DNA of 53,047 bases from DATHTC01 sp035456465 (GCA_035456465.1 DATIDD010000009.1:1-53047); one strand, 5' to 3'. Numbered from the stretch's first letter, positions 38,413-47,156 are shown. Translations and numbers: made by a program. Notes: generated by a model from the sequence alone, not told the origin.

Positions 38413-40851
38413 TTGCCCAGGGGTCTGCTCATCCTCGTGCTGCTCGCCGTCGTCGTGGGCGCCGCGTCGTCGCCGGCGCGGGCCTCGAGCCGCGACGTCG
38501 AGGTCCTCGTCACGCTCGAGGGGCCGCCCGTCGCACGCGCGATGGCCTCGAGCCGGGCGCTGACGGCCGCCGCCCGCAGTCGCCGGCTCGACCTGCGCGC
38601 GCCGACGGCGTCGTCGTACCTGCGCGCGGTCGAGGCGCGGCAGGCGCGCGCGGAGTCGGCGATCGAGCGGCGGCTTCCCGGGGCGCACGTGCGCCGGCGG
38701 CTGCAGGTCGTGCTGAACGCGATGTCGGTGGTCCTGCCGCGGACGCAGCTCGCCGCGCTCCGGGGGATTCCCGGCGTCGTGCGCGTCGACCCCGTCGTCC
38801 GCTACCACGCGCGCCTCGAGCGCAGTCCCGCGCAGATCGGCGCGCCGGCCCTGTGGGGAGCGTCGCCCGCCGTCGCCGGCGCCGGGATCAAGATCGGGAT
38901 CATCGACGACGGGATCGACCAGACGCACCCGTTCTTCAACCCGACGGGCCTCTCCTATCCGGCCGGCTTCCCCAAGGGACAGCGTGCGTTCACCACGCCG
39001 AAGGTGATCGTCGCGCGCGCGTTCGCGCCGCGCTCCCCCGCGTGGCGGAACGCGACGAAGCCGTTCGACGCGGAGGAGTCGGGGCACGCCACCCACGTCG
39101 CGGGGATCGCCGCCGGCGTCCGCGGCGTCTTCCCCGCGGCTGCGCGCACGACGATCTCCGGCGTCGCCCCCGGCGCGTGGCTCGGCAACTACAAGGTGCT
39201 CACCGTCCCCACTGCCTCGGGCGTGGGGCTCGACGGGAACTCGCCCGAGATCGCCGCGGGGATCGAGGCGGCGGTCCGGGACGGCATGGACGTGATCAAC
39301 CTCTCGATCGGCGAGCCCGAGACGGAGCCCTCGCGCGACATCGTCACGCAGGCGCTCGACGCGGCCGCCGACGCGGGTGTCGTCCCGGTCGTCGCGGCGG
39401 GGAACGACTTCGACGAGTTCGGGGACGGCTCCATCGGCTCCCCGGGAACCGCGGCCAAGGCGATCACGGTCGCCGCCGTCACCACGACCGAGTCGGGTCG
39501 CGCGGACGTCGTCGCCGCCTTCTCGTCGGGAGGGCCGACGCCGCTGTCGCTGCGGCTCAAGCCGGACGTCGCGGCACCGGGCGTCGCCATCCTCTCCTCC
39601 GTCCCCCAGCGGGACGGCGGCTGGGCGGAGCTGTCGGGCACGAGCATGGCCGCGCCGCACGTGAGCGGCGGCGTCGCGCTCCTGCGGGCGCAGCACCCGA
39701 CCTGGACCGTGCAGCAGCTGCGCTCGGCGCTCGTGCTCACCGGTGCGCCGGTCTCCGTGGGGAGCGCCGAGGCACCGGCGACGCGGGTCGGCGGCGGTCG
39801 CGTCGATCTCGCGCGCGCCGACGCGCCGCTCGTCTTCGCCTCGCCGAGCGCGGTCTCGCTCGGGCTGCTGCGCCCGGGCGCGCGGGCGGCCCTCTCGATC
39901 GACGTCGCCGACGCCGGCGGCGGCGCCGGGACGTGGCTCGTGGCCCGGTCCGGTGGGGACGACGTCCTGCGGCTGCCGGCCACGGTGGACGTGCCCGGGC
40001 GCCTCGACGTCGAGGCGATCGCCCCCGCGGCCGCCGTCGACGGCGAGCGCACGGGCTGGATCGTCCTCTCGCGCGGCGCGGACACCAGGCGGATCCCGTT
40101 CTGGGTCGGCCTCACCGTGCCGACGCTCGCCGCGCCGTCCCGGACGCTGGCGAAGACCGGCAGCTACCGCGGCAACACGTCCGGGCGGCCGGCGCGCGTG
40201 TCGTCGTACCGCTACCCGACGGGCGCGGACGGGGGCCGGACGCTCGCCGGGCCCGAGCAGGTGTTCCGGGTGCGGCTCGCGCGCCGGGCGGCGAACTTCG
40301 GCGTCGCCGTCGTGTCACGCGGCCGCGGCGTCCGCGTCGAGCCGCGCGTCGTCCGGGCGGGCGACGAGAGCGCGCAGGTCGGGTACACGTCGCTGCCGCT
40401 CAACCTCAACCCGTACCTCGCGGAGTTCCTCGACCCGGCCCTCGTCTCCGGTGCGGTGCTCCCCGCGGCCGGCTCGTACGACGTCGTCTTCGACTCGCCG
40501 ACGCGCGCCGACGCCGGCCGCTTCTCGTTCCGCTTCTGGGTCGACGACACGAGGCCGCCCCACCTGCGGCTCCTCACCCGCACGGTCCGGCGCGGCGGCA
40601 CCCTGCTCGTGGCGGCGAGGGACGCGGGCGCAGGCGTCGACCCGGCAACCGTGCACGCGCGGATCGACGGCGCCGAGCGGGCGGCCCGCCTCGTCGCGGG
40701 CCGGCTGCGGCTCTCGCTCGAGGGCGTCGGACGGGGCCGTCACCGCCTCTCGCTCCAGGTGTCGGACTACCAGGAGACGCGGAACATGGAGAACGTCCCC
40801 GCCATCCTCCCGAACACCGCGCGCCTCAGCGCGACCTTCGTCGTCCGCTAG
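38413..40851 (+). CDS. secreted subtilisin-like serine protease (S8)
   Basis: The protein has 812 residues. The signal peptide (GLLILVLLAVVVGAASSPARA) is followed by an I9-type propeptide (residues about 28-135) and the S8 catalytic domain: Asp165 in IGIIDDGIDQ, His225 in ESGHATHVAG and Ser411 in LSGTSMAAPHVSGG. About 350 C-terminal residues form several beta-sandwich domains. All three catalytic residues are present. It should degrade proteins outside the cell. TTG 38413 lies 9 nt after TACCAT. Its stop shares CTAG with the small membrane gene at 40848. Confidence 0.93.
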   Translation: MPRGLLILVLLAVVVGAASSPARASSRDVEVLVTLEGPPVARAMASSRALTAAARSRRLDLRAPTASSYLRAVEARQARAESAIERRLPGAHVRRRLQVVLNAMSVVLPRTQLAALRGIPGVVRVDPVVRYHARLERSPAQIGAPALWGASPAVAGAGIKIGIIDDGIDQTHPFFNPTGLSYPAGFPKGQRAFTTPKVIVARAFAPRSPAWRNATKPFDAEESGHATHVAGIAAGVRGVFPAAARTTISGVAPGAWLGNYKVLTVPTASGVGLDGNSPEIAAGIEAAVRDGMDVINLSIGEPETEPSRDIVTQALDAAADAGVVPVVAAGNDFDEFGDGSIGSPGTAAKAITVAAVTTTESGRADVVAAFSSGGPTPLSLRLKPDVAAPGVAILSSVPQRDGGWAELSGTSMAAPHVSGGVALLRAQHPTWTVQQLRSALVLTGAPVSVGSAEAPATRVGGGRVDLARADAPLVFASPSAVSLGLLRPGARAALSIDVADAGGGAGTWLVARSGGDDVLRLPATVDVPGRLDVEAIAPAAAVDGERTGWIVLSRGADTRRIPFWVGLTVPTLAAPSRTLAKTGSYRGNTSGRPARVSSYRYPTGADGGRTLAGPEQVFRVRLARRAANFGVAVVSRGRGVRVEPRVVRAGDESAQVGYTSLPLNLNPYLAEFLDPALVSGAVLPAAGSYDVVFDSPTRADAGRFSFRFWVDDTRPPHLRLLTRTVRRGGTLLVAARDAGAGVDPATVHARIDGAERAARLVAGRLRLSLEGVGRGRHRLSLQVSDYQETRNMENVPAILPNTARLSATFVVR

Positions 40852-41081
40852 CGGCGCTCGTCGTCGATCGTCGGGAGCTGCGACAGGTCCCGCTCGACGC
40901 TGGCGGCGAACTCCTCCGACTCCGTCCGCTCCGTGCGCAGCAGGCGCAGGTTCGCCTTCCGGCGCTCCCGGTCGCGTCGGCGGCGGGCGTCGGAGCCGAA
41001 CCGGTGCTCGAGGCGCGGCCATTCCGCCGCGGCGAGCACGGCGATCGCCGCCGCGAGCAAGGCGAGGAAGACCCAGCTCAC
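40848..41081 (-). CDS. small membrane protein with basic, helical tail
   Basis: The protein has 77 residues. One N-terminal helix (SWVFLALLAAAIAVLAAAEWP) is followed by a very basic segment (RRRRDRERRKANLRLLRTER) and an acidic end. It is probably anchored with the charged tail in the cytoplasm. No family was recognised. GTG 41081 lies exactly 6 nt after a TAGACT -10 box. Confidence 0.72.
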   Translation of the reverse strand: MSWVFLALLAAAIAVLAAAEWPRLEHRFGSDARRRRDRERRKANLRLLRTERTESEEFAASVERDLSQLPTIDDERR

Positions 41082-41087
41082 GACCGG

Positions 41088-41093
41088 AGTCTA
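41088..41093 (-). promoter_or_regulatory. -10 box of the 77-aa membrane protein gene
   Basis: TAGACT (minus strand) ends exactly 6 nt before the GTG at 41081. Confidence 0.45.
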
Positions 41094-41208
41094 CCCCGAC
41101 GCCGTCCGGCGAAGGCAGGTGGGCCACGCCGGGCCTCGTCGGCGGCACATTCGGAGACCCCCTAGTCGGAGGACTCAGGTTTCGCTAGCTTTGACCGATA
41201 GGAGCGGC

Positions 41209-41370
41209 ATGAGCCTCACCCTTCTCGCGATCTACTGCGCCTTCGCGGCATCGCTGATGCGGTCGGTGCTCGTCACGCTCCAGGTTCTCCCGCCGCTGTG
41301 CCCGGGCTGCGGGCTCCCGCGCGAGCGCCGCGAGCTCGGCGAGCGCATCTGCGGCTGCACCCACGCGTAA
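41209..41370 (+). CDS. 53-aa membrane peptide with a Cys-rich (zinc-ribbon-like) tail
   Basis: The ORF begins at ATG 41209, with TAGGAG 5-6 nt upstream. The N-terminal half is one hydrophobic helix (LTLLAIYCAFAASLMRSVLVTL). The C-terminal half carries four cysteines as CPGCG at 31-35 and ICGC at 47-50, a CxxC...CxC layout like a tiny zinc ribbon or metal site. No family was recognised. It stands alone between convergent and divergent small genes. The 82 bp after it hold nothing recognisable. Confidence 0.65.
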   Translation: MSLTLLAIYCAFAASLMRSVLVTLQVLPPLCPGCGLPRERRELGERICGCTHA

Positions 41371-41452
41371 GCCCTCCGGCCACCGGGTCGACACGCTGCT
41401 TCGCGGCTGCGCTCGCCGACGCGCTCACCGCGGCGGCCGGCTCACCCGCGCG

Positions 41453-41833
41453 TCACACGGGCGCGAAGGGGATGTCCCACGCGACCGCCGCCGCGATCGC
41501 CGCGGCCGCGCCCACGACGGCCAGCGTGCCGACGGCCGCCTTCTGCACCGGCGAGGCGGCCTTTGCCGACGCCTCGAGGTCGTCGAAGCGGTGGACGAGG
41601 CGCTCGACCAGGCGCTCGACCCGGTCGAACTCGAGCGCGAGCATCCCCAGCCCGACCAGAAGCAGCAGGAAGCCGGGACCGGGTACGAACGGCAGGCTGA
41701 GCACGAGGCCGCCGAGCACGAGCGTCCCCCCGGCGACGCCGAACCCGATGCGATAGGGCTTCGAGCGCTGCTTGTGCTGGTGCTTGCGCTCGCGAAGCTT
41801 CTGGATCCTCGGGTGGGGGTGGTGCTCGGTCAT
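41453..41833 (-). CDS. PGPGW-type membrane protein (TIGR02611-like)
   Basis: The protein has 126 residues. A His/Lys/Arg-rich start (HHPHPRIQKLRERKHQHKQR) is followed by IGFGVAGGTLVLGGLVLSLP, the family motif FVPGPGFLLLLVGLGMLALEF, a charged amphipathic helix (VERLVERLVHRFDDLEA) and a final hydrophobic helix. Members are actinobacterial membrane proteins of unknown function. ATG 41833 lies 9 nt after a TACCCT box and is divergent from the XdhC-like gene. Confidence 0.84.
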   Translation of the reverse strand: MTEHHPHPRIQKLRERKHQHKQRSKPYRIGFGVAGGTLVLGGLVLSLPFVPGPGFLLLLVGLGMLALEFDRVERLVERLVHRFDDLEASAKAASPVQKAAVGTLAVVGAAAAIAAAVAWDIPFAPV

Positions 41834-41842
41834 CGCCCCCGA

Positions 41843-41848
41843 AGGGTA
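41843..41848 (-). promoter_or_regulatory. -10 box of the PGPGW-type gene
   Basis: TACCCT (minus strand) ends 9 nt before the ATG at 41833. Confidence 0.4.
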
Positions 41849-41879
41849 GCCGGGACGCTGGAGGACGGACGTCCGCCGA

Positions 41880-41885
41880 TACGAT
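41880..41885 (+). promoter_or_regulatory. -10 box of the XdhC-like gene
   Basis: TACGAT lies exactly 6 nt before the GTG at 41892, predicting a leaderless transcript. Confidence 0.5.
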
Positions 41886-41891
41886 TCCGGC

Positions 41892-42947
41892 GTGCGCGAG
41901 ATCGCCACCGAGCTGCGGCGGTTCGTGGAGGCCGGCGACCGGGTCGCGCTCGCGACGGTCGTCGACACGCGCCGCTCGGCGCCCCGGCCGGTCGGGGCCA
42001 AGCTGCTGATCTCGTCGGGCGGGGAGCTCGCGGGCTCCGTCTCGGGCGGCTGCGTCGAGAACGAGGTCTACGGCGTCGGCCGCGAGGTGCTCGACGGCGC
42101 CGCGCCGAGACGCCTCACCTACGGCATCGAGGACGACGTCGCCTTCGGCGTCGGCCTCCCCTGCGGCGGCGAGATCGACGTCTGGGTCGAGGCCGCCGAC
42201 CCGGCGCTGCTCGAGCGGGCGATCCGGGCCGAGGAGGCGGGCGAGCACGGGGTGCGCTACGTCGTCCTCGACGGCCCGCAGGTGGGCGCGAACCTGCTCA
42301 CGCTCGAAGGCGGGGAACGCCTCGGCGACGGGCCCGCGGCGCTCGAGGGGCTGACGCACGAGCTCGTCCGGAGCGGCCGCAGCAAGCTCCTCGACGTGGA
42401 CGGCACGACCGTGTTCGCCGACCTCGTCGGCCCGCCGCCCCGCGTGCTCGTCGTCGGCGCGGTCGACACCGCCGAGGCGCTCTGCCGCCTCGCGTCCGAC
42501 CTCGGCTGGCGCACCGTCGTCGCCGACCCGCGCGGCAAGTTCGCGACGAGGGAGCGGATCCCGAGCGCGGAGCGGCTACTCGTGGCCTGGCCCGAGGAGG
42601 CCCTGGCGGAGGCGGAGGTCGACCATGCGACGGCCGTCGTCGTGCTCACGCACGAGGAGCGCTTCGACGTGCCGGCGCTCGCCGGCGCGCTGGCGACCGA
42701 GGCCTTCTACGTCGGCGCGCTCGGCTCGCGCCGCGCGCAGGAGGCACGGCGCGAGCGGCTGCTGGAGGCCGGGGTCGACGAGGAGGCGATCGACCGGATC
42801 GCCGGCCCGTCCGGCCTCGACATCGGCGCCTCCACCCCTGCGGAGACGGCCCTGTCGATCCTCGGCGAGATCGTCGCCGCCCGCGCGGGCCGCCCGGGAG
42901 GGCGACTCAAGGAGGCCGGTGGACGCATCCACGCCGACGTCGCCTAG
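41892..42947 (+). CDS. XdhC/CoxF family protein
   Basis: The protein has 351 residues. The N-terminal XdhC domain contains VVDTRRSAPRPVGAKLLI and GSVSGGCVENEVY (with the family Cys), then YGIEDDVAFGVGLPCGGEIDVWVE. The C-terminal Rossmann half starts VLVVGAVDTAEALCRLASDLGW and ends with FYVGALGSRRAQEARRERL. XdhC proteins insert a sulfurated molybdenum cofactor into xanthine-dehydrogenase-type enzymes. No such enzyme lies in this window. The gene overlaps the aminopeptidase gene by 29 bp. Confidence 0.9.
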   Translation: MREIATELRRFVEAGDRVALATVVDTRRSAPRPVGAKLLISSGGELAGSVSGGCVENEVYGVGREVLDGAAPRRLTYGIEDDVAFGVGLPCGGEIDVWVEAADPALLERAIRAEEAGEHGVRYVVLDGPQVGANLLTLEGGERLGDGPAALEGLTHELVRSGRSKLLDVDGTTVFADLVGPPPRVLVVGAVDTAEALCRLASDLGWRTVVADPRGKFATRERIPSAERLLVAWPEEALAEAEVDHATAVVVLTHEERFDVPALAGALATEAFYVGALGSRRAQEARRERLLEAGVDEEAIDRIAGPSGLDIGASTPAETALSILGEIVAARAGRPGGRLKEAGGRIHADVA

Positions 42948-44160
42948 CGTCGGGGCCGGCGTCGATCCCGCGGTCCGTGAGCGGTACGCGGAGCTGATCG
43001 TCGGCTTCGGCGCGAACGTGCAGCCGGGGCAGATCGTCGAGGTCCGCGCCGACTTCGAGAAGCGCGAGCTCGTCCATGCGCTCGCGGCCGCCGCGTACCG
43101 CCGCGGCGCACGCTTCGTCGACGTCAACTGGTTCGACCCCTGGGTGCGCCGGGCCCGGATCGAGCACGCCGACCCCGACACGCTCGACTTCGTGCCGACA
43201 TGGACGCGCGAGCGCGTGCTCCAGCTCGGGGAGCAGCGGTGCGCGCGGATCGCGCTGTCGCCGACGGCCCCGCTCGGCGTCGTCGCCGACCTGGATCCCC
43301 GGCTCGTCGCCCGCGAGCCGCTCCCGTTCATCGAGGAGTACTTCCGCGTCATCGACGACAACACGACCAACTGGACGGGCTCGCCCTGCCCGACGCCGTC
43401 GTGGGCGAGCGTCGTCCACCCCGAGCTCGAGCCGGACGCGGCGCTCGCGCGGCTGTGGGACGAGATCGTCCACGTCTGCCGGCTGGACGAGGACGACCCC
43501 GTCGCGGCCTGGCGCCGCCGCTTCGACGAGCTCGCACGCGTCGAGCGGGAGCTCAACGAGCGCCGCTTCGACGCGCTCCGCTTCCGCGGCCCGGGCACGG
43601 ACCTCACCGTCGGCCTCCTCCCCAGCTCCACGTGGGACAGCGGGGAGTCGACGACCGTCGACGGGATCGTCTTCGCCGCGAACGTCCCGACGGAGGAGAT
43701 CTACACCGCGCCCGACCCGGCACGCGTCGACGGCGTCGTCGCCTCGACGAAGCCGCTCGTGCTGAAGGGCGGCGCGCTCGTCCGCGGCCTCGTCGTGCGG
43801 TTCGAGAACGGCCGTGCCGTCGGCATCGACGCCGACGAGGGCGCCGAGACGCTGCGGGCGCGCGCGGCGCACGACGACGGGGCGTCACGGCTCGGCGAGG
43901 TCGCGCTCGTCGACCGCGGCGGCCGCATCGGTCCCCTCGGCACCGTCTTCTACGACACGTTGCTCGACGAGAACGCGGCGAGCCACGTGGCCCTCGGGTC
44001 GGCCTACCTCGGGACGGTCGGCGACGAGGACCGCGACCGCGTCAACCGCAGCGGCATCCACGTCGACTTCATGATCGGGTCGGACGAGGTCGAGGTGAGC
44101 GGCGTCGCGCGGGACGGCACGGAGATGCCGGTGCTGCGCGGCGGCGACTGGCAGCTGTAG
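42919..44160 (+). CDS. M29 family aminopeptidase (AmpS/PepS-like)
   Basis: The protein has 413 residues. The Rossmann-like N-terminus (VRERYAELIVGFGANVQPGQ, YRRGARFVDVNWFDPWVRRARI) precedes a catalytic C-terminal half with GTDLTVGLLPSSTW, FAANVPTEEIYTAPD, GEVALVDRGGRIGPLGTVFYDTLLDENAASHVALGSAY and NRSGIHVDFMIGSDEVEV. These are the Glu, His and Asp metal-ligand segments of the family. It trims N-terminal residues from peptides in the cytoplasm using two metal ions. GTG 42919 has AAGGAGG upstream and lies inside the end of the XdhC-like gene. Confidence 0.93.
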   Translation: MDASTPTSPSVGAGVDPAVRERYAELIVGFGANVQPGQIVEVRADFEKRELVHALAAAAYRRGARFVDVNWFDPWVRRARIEHADPDTLDFVPTWTRERVLQLGEQRCARIALSPTAPLGVVADLDPRLVAREPLPFIEEYFRVIDDNTTNWTGSPCPTPSWASVVHPELEPDAALARLWDEIVHVCRLDEDDPVAAWRRRFDELARVERELNERRFDALRFRGPGTDLTVGLLPSSTWDSGESTTVDGIVFAANVPTEEIYTAPDPARVDGVVASTKPLVLKGGALVRGLVVRFENGRAVGIDADEGAETLRARAAHDDGASRLGEVALVDRGGRIGPLGTVFYDTLLDENAASHVALGSAYLGTVGDEDRDRVNRSGIHVDFMIGSDEVEVSGVARDGTEMPVLRGGDWQL

Positions 44161-44173
44161 CCCGGGCCCGGGG

Positions 44174-45244
44174 CTAGCGGAAGACCTGCATCGGCAGCCC
44201 CGCCATCGGCTCCCCGCCGCCGGCGGTCACGAGCCAGGTGTCCTGCATGTACAGGCACGTCCGTCCGTCGGCGGCGATCGCGTGCGGGTGCATGGAGAAC
44301 ACCATCCCCTCGGCGAGCTCCGTCTCCACGCCCTCGCCGACCTTCGGGTGCTCGATCATCGTCATCCCGATCGAGTGCCCGGTGACGTGGCCGAGGTGCC
44401 AGCCCCGCTCGGTGAACCCCCGCGCGACGGCCCGGTGGACGTCGTGCGCCGTCGCTCCCGGCCGCATCGCCACGCGCGCCGCGTCGAAGTACTCCTCGTA
44501 GGCCTCCAGCATCCGACGCTCCTCCTCGCCCGGAGACCCGAGCGCCCGGGACACCTCCACCCAGTGCCCGCCCGGCCCCGCGACCTCGAGCGAGGGCAGC
44601 ACGAACTCGCCGAGCGGCACGTCCGTGCGCGCGAGCAGGAACTCCGGCCCGGCGAGCACCATGTTCATCGTCAGCCGGCCGCAGCCCTGCTCGACGAAGT
44701 AGCGCTCGGCCGGGGCCATGACCTCCGCCGCGGTGCGTCCCGGCGCGTACGCCTGGCGGAACACGTGGAAGCCCTCGGTGTTGATCCGGACCGACTCGCG
44801 GACGGACTCGAGCTCGGCCTCGGACTTCACCGCGCGCGCGAGGTCGAACTCCACGTCCCACGGCACGAGCTCCGCCGCACCCTCGAGCGCGCGGTAGTCG
44901 CGCACCGTCATCACGTAGTCGAGCCCGTAGACGCCGACCCGCTGCCCGCGCAGGCGGTCGGCGAGCCAGTCGCCGGGGCGGTCGGCGAAGACCTGCTCCT
45001 CGATCCACGTCGTCCCGTGCTCGCCGACGTAGCGCGCCTCGGCGGGGAACACGATCGCCGGGTCGCCCTCGCGCGGGACGACGACGTACGCGTAGCGGTG
45101 CACGATCGTGAAGCCGCTGAGGTAGGTGACCGCTCCCTCGAAGCCCGTGTACTCGGAGCCGCAGACGACCGCGGCGTCGAGGCCGTCCCGCTCGAGCGCC
45201 GCCCGCACGCCCGCGTAGCGCCGCTCCGCCTCTCCTATCGCCAC
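44174..45244 (-). CDS. M24/creatinase-fold hydrolase lacking metal ligands
   Basis: The protein has 356 residues: an N-terminal creatinase-type domain (about 1-120) and a C-terminal pita-bread domain. The fold is clear from GHVTGHSIGMTMIEHPKVGEG (His kept) and AEGMVFSMHPHA. The usual metal ligands are changed: the Asp pair region reads LEVAGPGGHWVEVSR, the first Glu site reads FSMHPH, and the second reads LYMQDT. Creatinase is a metal-free member, so it probably hydrolyses a small C-N bond rather than Xaa-Pro peptides. It is the last gene of the Liv operon; GTG 45244 overlaps the previous gene by 10 bp. Confidence 0.83.
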   Translation of the reverse strand: MAIGEAERRYAGVRAALERDGLDAAVVCGSEYTGFEGAVTYLSGFTIVHRYAYVVVPREGDPAIVFPAEARYVGEHGTTWIEEQVFADRPGDWLADRLRGQRVGVYGLDYVMTVRDYRALEGAAELVPWDVEFDLARAVKSEAELESVRESVRINTEGFHVFRQAYAPGRTAAEVMAPAERYFVEQGCGRLTMNMVLAGPEFLLARTDVPLGEFVLPSLEVAGPGGHWVEVSRALGSPGEEERRMLEAYEEYFDAARVAMRPGATAHDVHRAVARGFTERGWHLGHVTGHSIGMTMIEHPKVGEGVETELAEGMVFSMHPHAIAADGRTCLYMQDTWLVTAGGGEPMAGLPMQVFR

Positions 45245-46152
45245 GAGCGCTCCACCCCGTGCACGAGCGCGGTGATCGTCTCGTTCAGGGGCGTCGCCAC
45301 CCCGAGCTCCCGTCCGAACCGCACGATCCCTCCGTTCAGGTAGTCGATCTCGGTCTGCCGGCGCGCCTCGACGTCCTGGAGCATCGAGGCCTTGTGGTCG
45401 TACGCGACGTCCGGCCTCGCCGCGTGGTCGATCAGGTCCTCGGGATCCGCGTCGAGGACGATCCCCTGCGCCGCCGCGACGGCCTTCCCCTCGCCGACCA
45501 GGCCGGACACGAGCGCGCGCAGCGGCGGGTCCTCGCAGACGCGTCCGTGCGTCAGCCCGGTGAGGGCGCCGACGGGGTTCGTGGCCGCGTTGAAGATCAC
45601 CTTGCGCCATTGCGGCCCGCGCGCGTCGGCGACCGCCTCCGTCGGCATCCCCGCCCGCGTGCACGCGTCCGCGAGCCGCTCGACCTCGGCGAGCGGCGCG
45701 GGGCTCGGCTCGAACGGCCCCAGCGTCGTGGCGCCGCGAACGTCCCACTGCACGTGGCCCGGCGCGAGGATCCGCCCCGCGGGGAAGGTCGTGCCGCGGA
45801 TCACGCGCGCGACGTGCTCGGCGATCGCCTCCTCGTTGCCGATCCCGTTCTGCACCGAGGCCACGCAGCCGTCGCGAAACGCGCCGGCGACCGCCTCGAT
45901 CGCGGCGCCCGTGTGCATCGCCTTCGTCGCGACGATCCCGAAGTCGCACGGCGGCACCTCGGCGGGATCGGTCGTCGCGCGCGGGCGGCCGGTCAGCTCG
46001 CCGGCACCCGAGAGCCGCAGCCCGTCGGCGTTGATCGCGTCGACGTGCTCCTGCGCGACGTCGAACGCCCAGGTCTCGACGTCGTCGAGCAGCGACAGGT
46101 GCGCCGCGAACAGCGACCCGACCGCCCCGCACCCGACGATGCAGACCCTCAC
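45235..46152 (-). CDS. ketopantoate-reductase-like (PanE/ApbA) dehydrogenase 1
   Basis: The protein has 305 residues. The N-terminal NADP-binding Rossmann fold starts VCIVGCGAVGSLFAAHL. IVATKA matches the family's conserved Lys-containing loop and FNAATNPVGALTGLTH follows the catalytic Lys (WRKVIFN). The C-terminal helical domain ends KASMLQDVEARRQTEIDYLNGGIV. A second member lies at the other end of the same operon, and the operon context suggests a 2-keto or 2-hydroxy acid in an uptake pathway, not pantothenate synthesis. It overlaps livM by 4 nt (GTGA). Confidence 0.88.
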   Translation of the reverse strand: MRVCIVGCGAVGSLFAAHLSLLDDVETWAFDVAQEHVDAINADGLRLSGAGELTGRPRATTDPAEVPPCDFGIVATKAMHTGAAIEAVAGAFRDGCVASVQNGIGNEEAIAEHVARVIRGTTFPAGRILAPGHVQWDVRGATTLGPFEPSPAPLAEVERLADACTRAGMPTEAVADARGPQWRKVIFNAATNPVGALTGLTHGRVCEDPPLRALVSGLVGEGKAVAAAQGIVLDADPEDLIDHAARPDVAYDHKASMLQDVEARRQTEIDYLNGGIVRFGRELGVATPLNETITALVHGVERSWR

Positions 46153-47156
46153 GGCCTGGGGACTCTACGCAGCCTGAGCTCGCGTCCGCCGGTGAGGCCG
46201 GAGGGCCGCAGCACGAGCACGAGCGCCATCAGCGCGCTGACGACCACGAGCCGCGTCCCGGCGGGGACGTCGAGCGTGAAGCCGAGGTGGACTCCCTGCT
46301 CCGCCTCGCCGAGGAACGAGTCGAGCGCGCTGACGGCCAGGGCGCCGACGACCGCGCCCCACAGGCTCGTGATGCCGCCCACGACGAGCATCGCCAGCGT
46401 CACGAACGTGAGCTCGAGGTAGACCTGCTCGGTCGTGATCGACCCGAGCATGTGGACGTAGAGGCCGCCGGCGAAGCCGCAGAGCGCGCCGGACAGGGTG
46501 AAGGCCACCAGCCGCTCGCGGTGGACGTTGATTCCGGCCGCCTGCGCCGCAGCCGGATTCTCGCGGGAGGCGCGCAGCATCCGTCCCGGGCGGCTGCGCT
46601 GGTACGCGTACGCGGCGACGACGACGGCGAGGGTGCCGAGCGTCGCCTGCAGCGCGCCCGTCGTCTCCGGGACGAGCGAGAGCGTCGTCGCCCCCGGCCC
46701 GATCGTCGTCCACTCGCGGAGGAGATTGTGCGTGATCTCGAGCACGGCGAACGTCGCGATCCCGGCCGCGAGCCCGGAGAGGCGCATCAGCGGCAGCCCC
46801 ACGAGCGCGGCGAAGACGCCGCCGATCGCTGCCGCGACCGCCAGCGAGGCGAGGCTGGAGATCGTATGGTCGCGCAGGAGCGGGAAGAGGTCGGGCAGCA
46901 CCGCCCCCTTCAGCTCGAGCGGGACGGTGAGCACGCCGGCGGCGAACGCGCCGACCGCGACGAAGCTGATCTGCCCGAAGGAGAGCACGCCCGAGTTGCC
47001 GACGAACGCGTAGATCGCGACGACGATCGCGGCCGAGACGATCGCGTCCAGCACGTACACCTCGGTCGAGCGCGAGACGAGCGTCGCGAGGATCCCGGCG
47101 GCGGCGACGAGCAGCGCCGGCCCCAACAGCTCCACGGCCGGCTCCAGCCGCCTCAT
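46149..47156 (-). CDS. livM: Liv-type ABC transporter permease
   Basis: The protein has 335 residues with about ten helices. Typical LivM elements include SGVLSFGQISFVAVGAFAAGVL, the EAA-like loop RPGRMLRASRENPAAAQAAGINV, and the C-terminal LVVGGITSLWGAVVGAL. With LivH it forms the channel for a small hydrophilic or branched-chain-amino-acid-like solute. ATG 47156 overlaps the livH stop by 4 nt (ATGA). Confidence 0.92.
   Translation of the reverse strand: MRRLEPAVELLGPALLVAAAGILATLVSRSTEVYVLDAIVSAAIVVAIYAFVGNSGVLSFGQISFVAVGAFAAGVLTVPLELKGAVLPDLFPLLRDHTISSLASLAVAAAIGGVFAALVGLPLMRLSGLAAGIATFAVLEITHNLLREWTTIGPGATTLSLVPETTGALQATLGTLAVVVAAYAYQRSRPGRMLRASRENPAAAQAAGINVHRERLVAFTLSGALCGFAGGLYVHMLGSITTEQVYLELTFVTLAMLVVGGITSLWGAVVGALAVSALDSFLGEAEQGVHLGFTLDVPAGTRLVVVSALMALVLVLRPSGLTGGRELRLRRVPRP

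Noticed and set aside
37980..38513. Minus-strand ORF with a GCGGIGRRARFRS peptide
   Set aside because: It translates tRNA-Leu in another frame, a known artefact, and then the repeat array.
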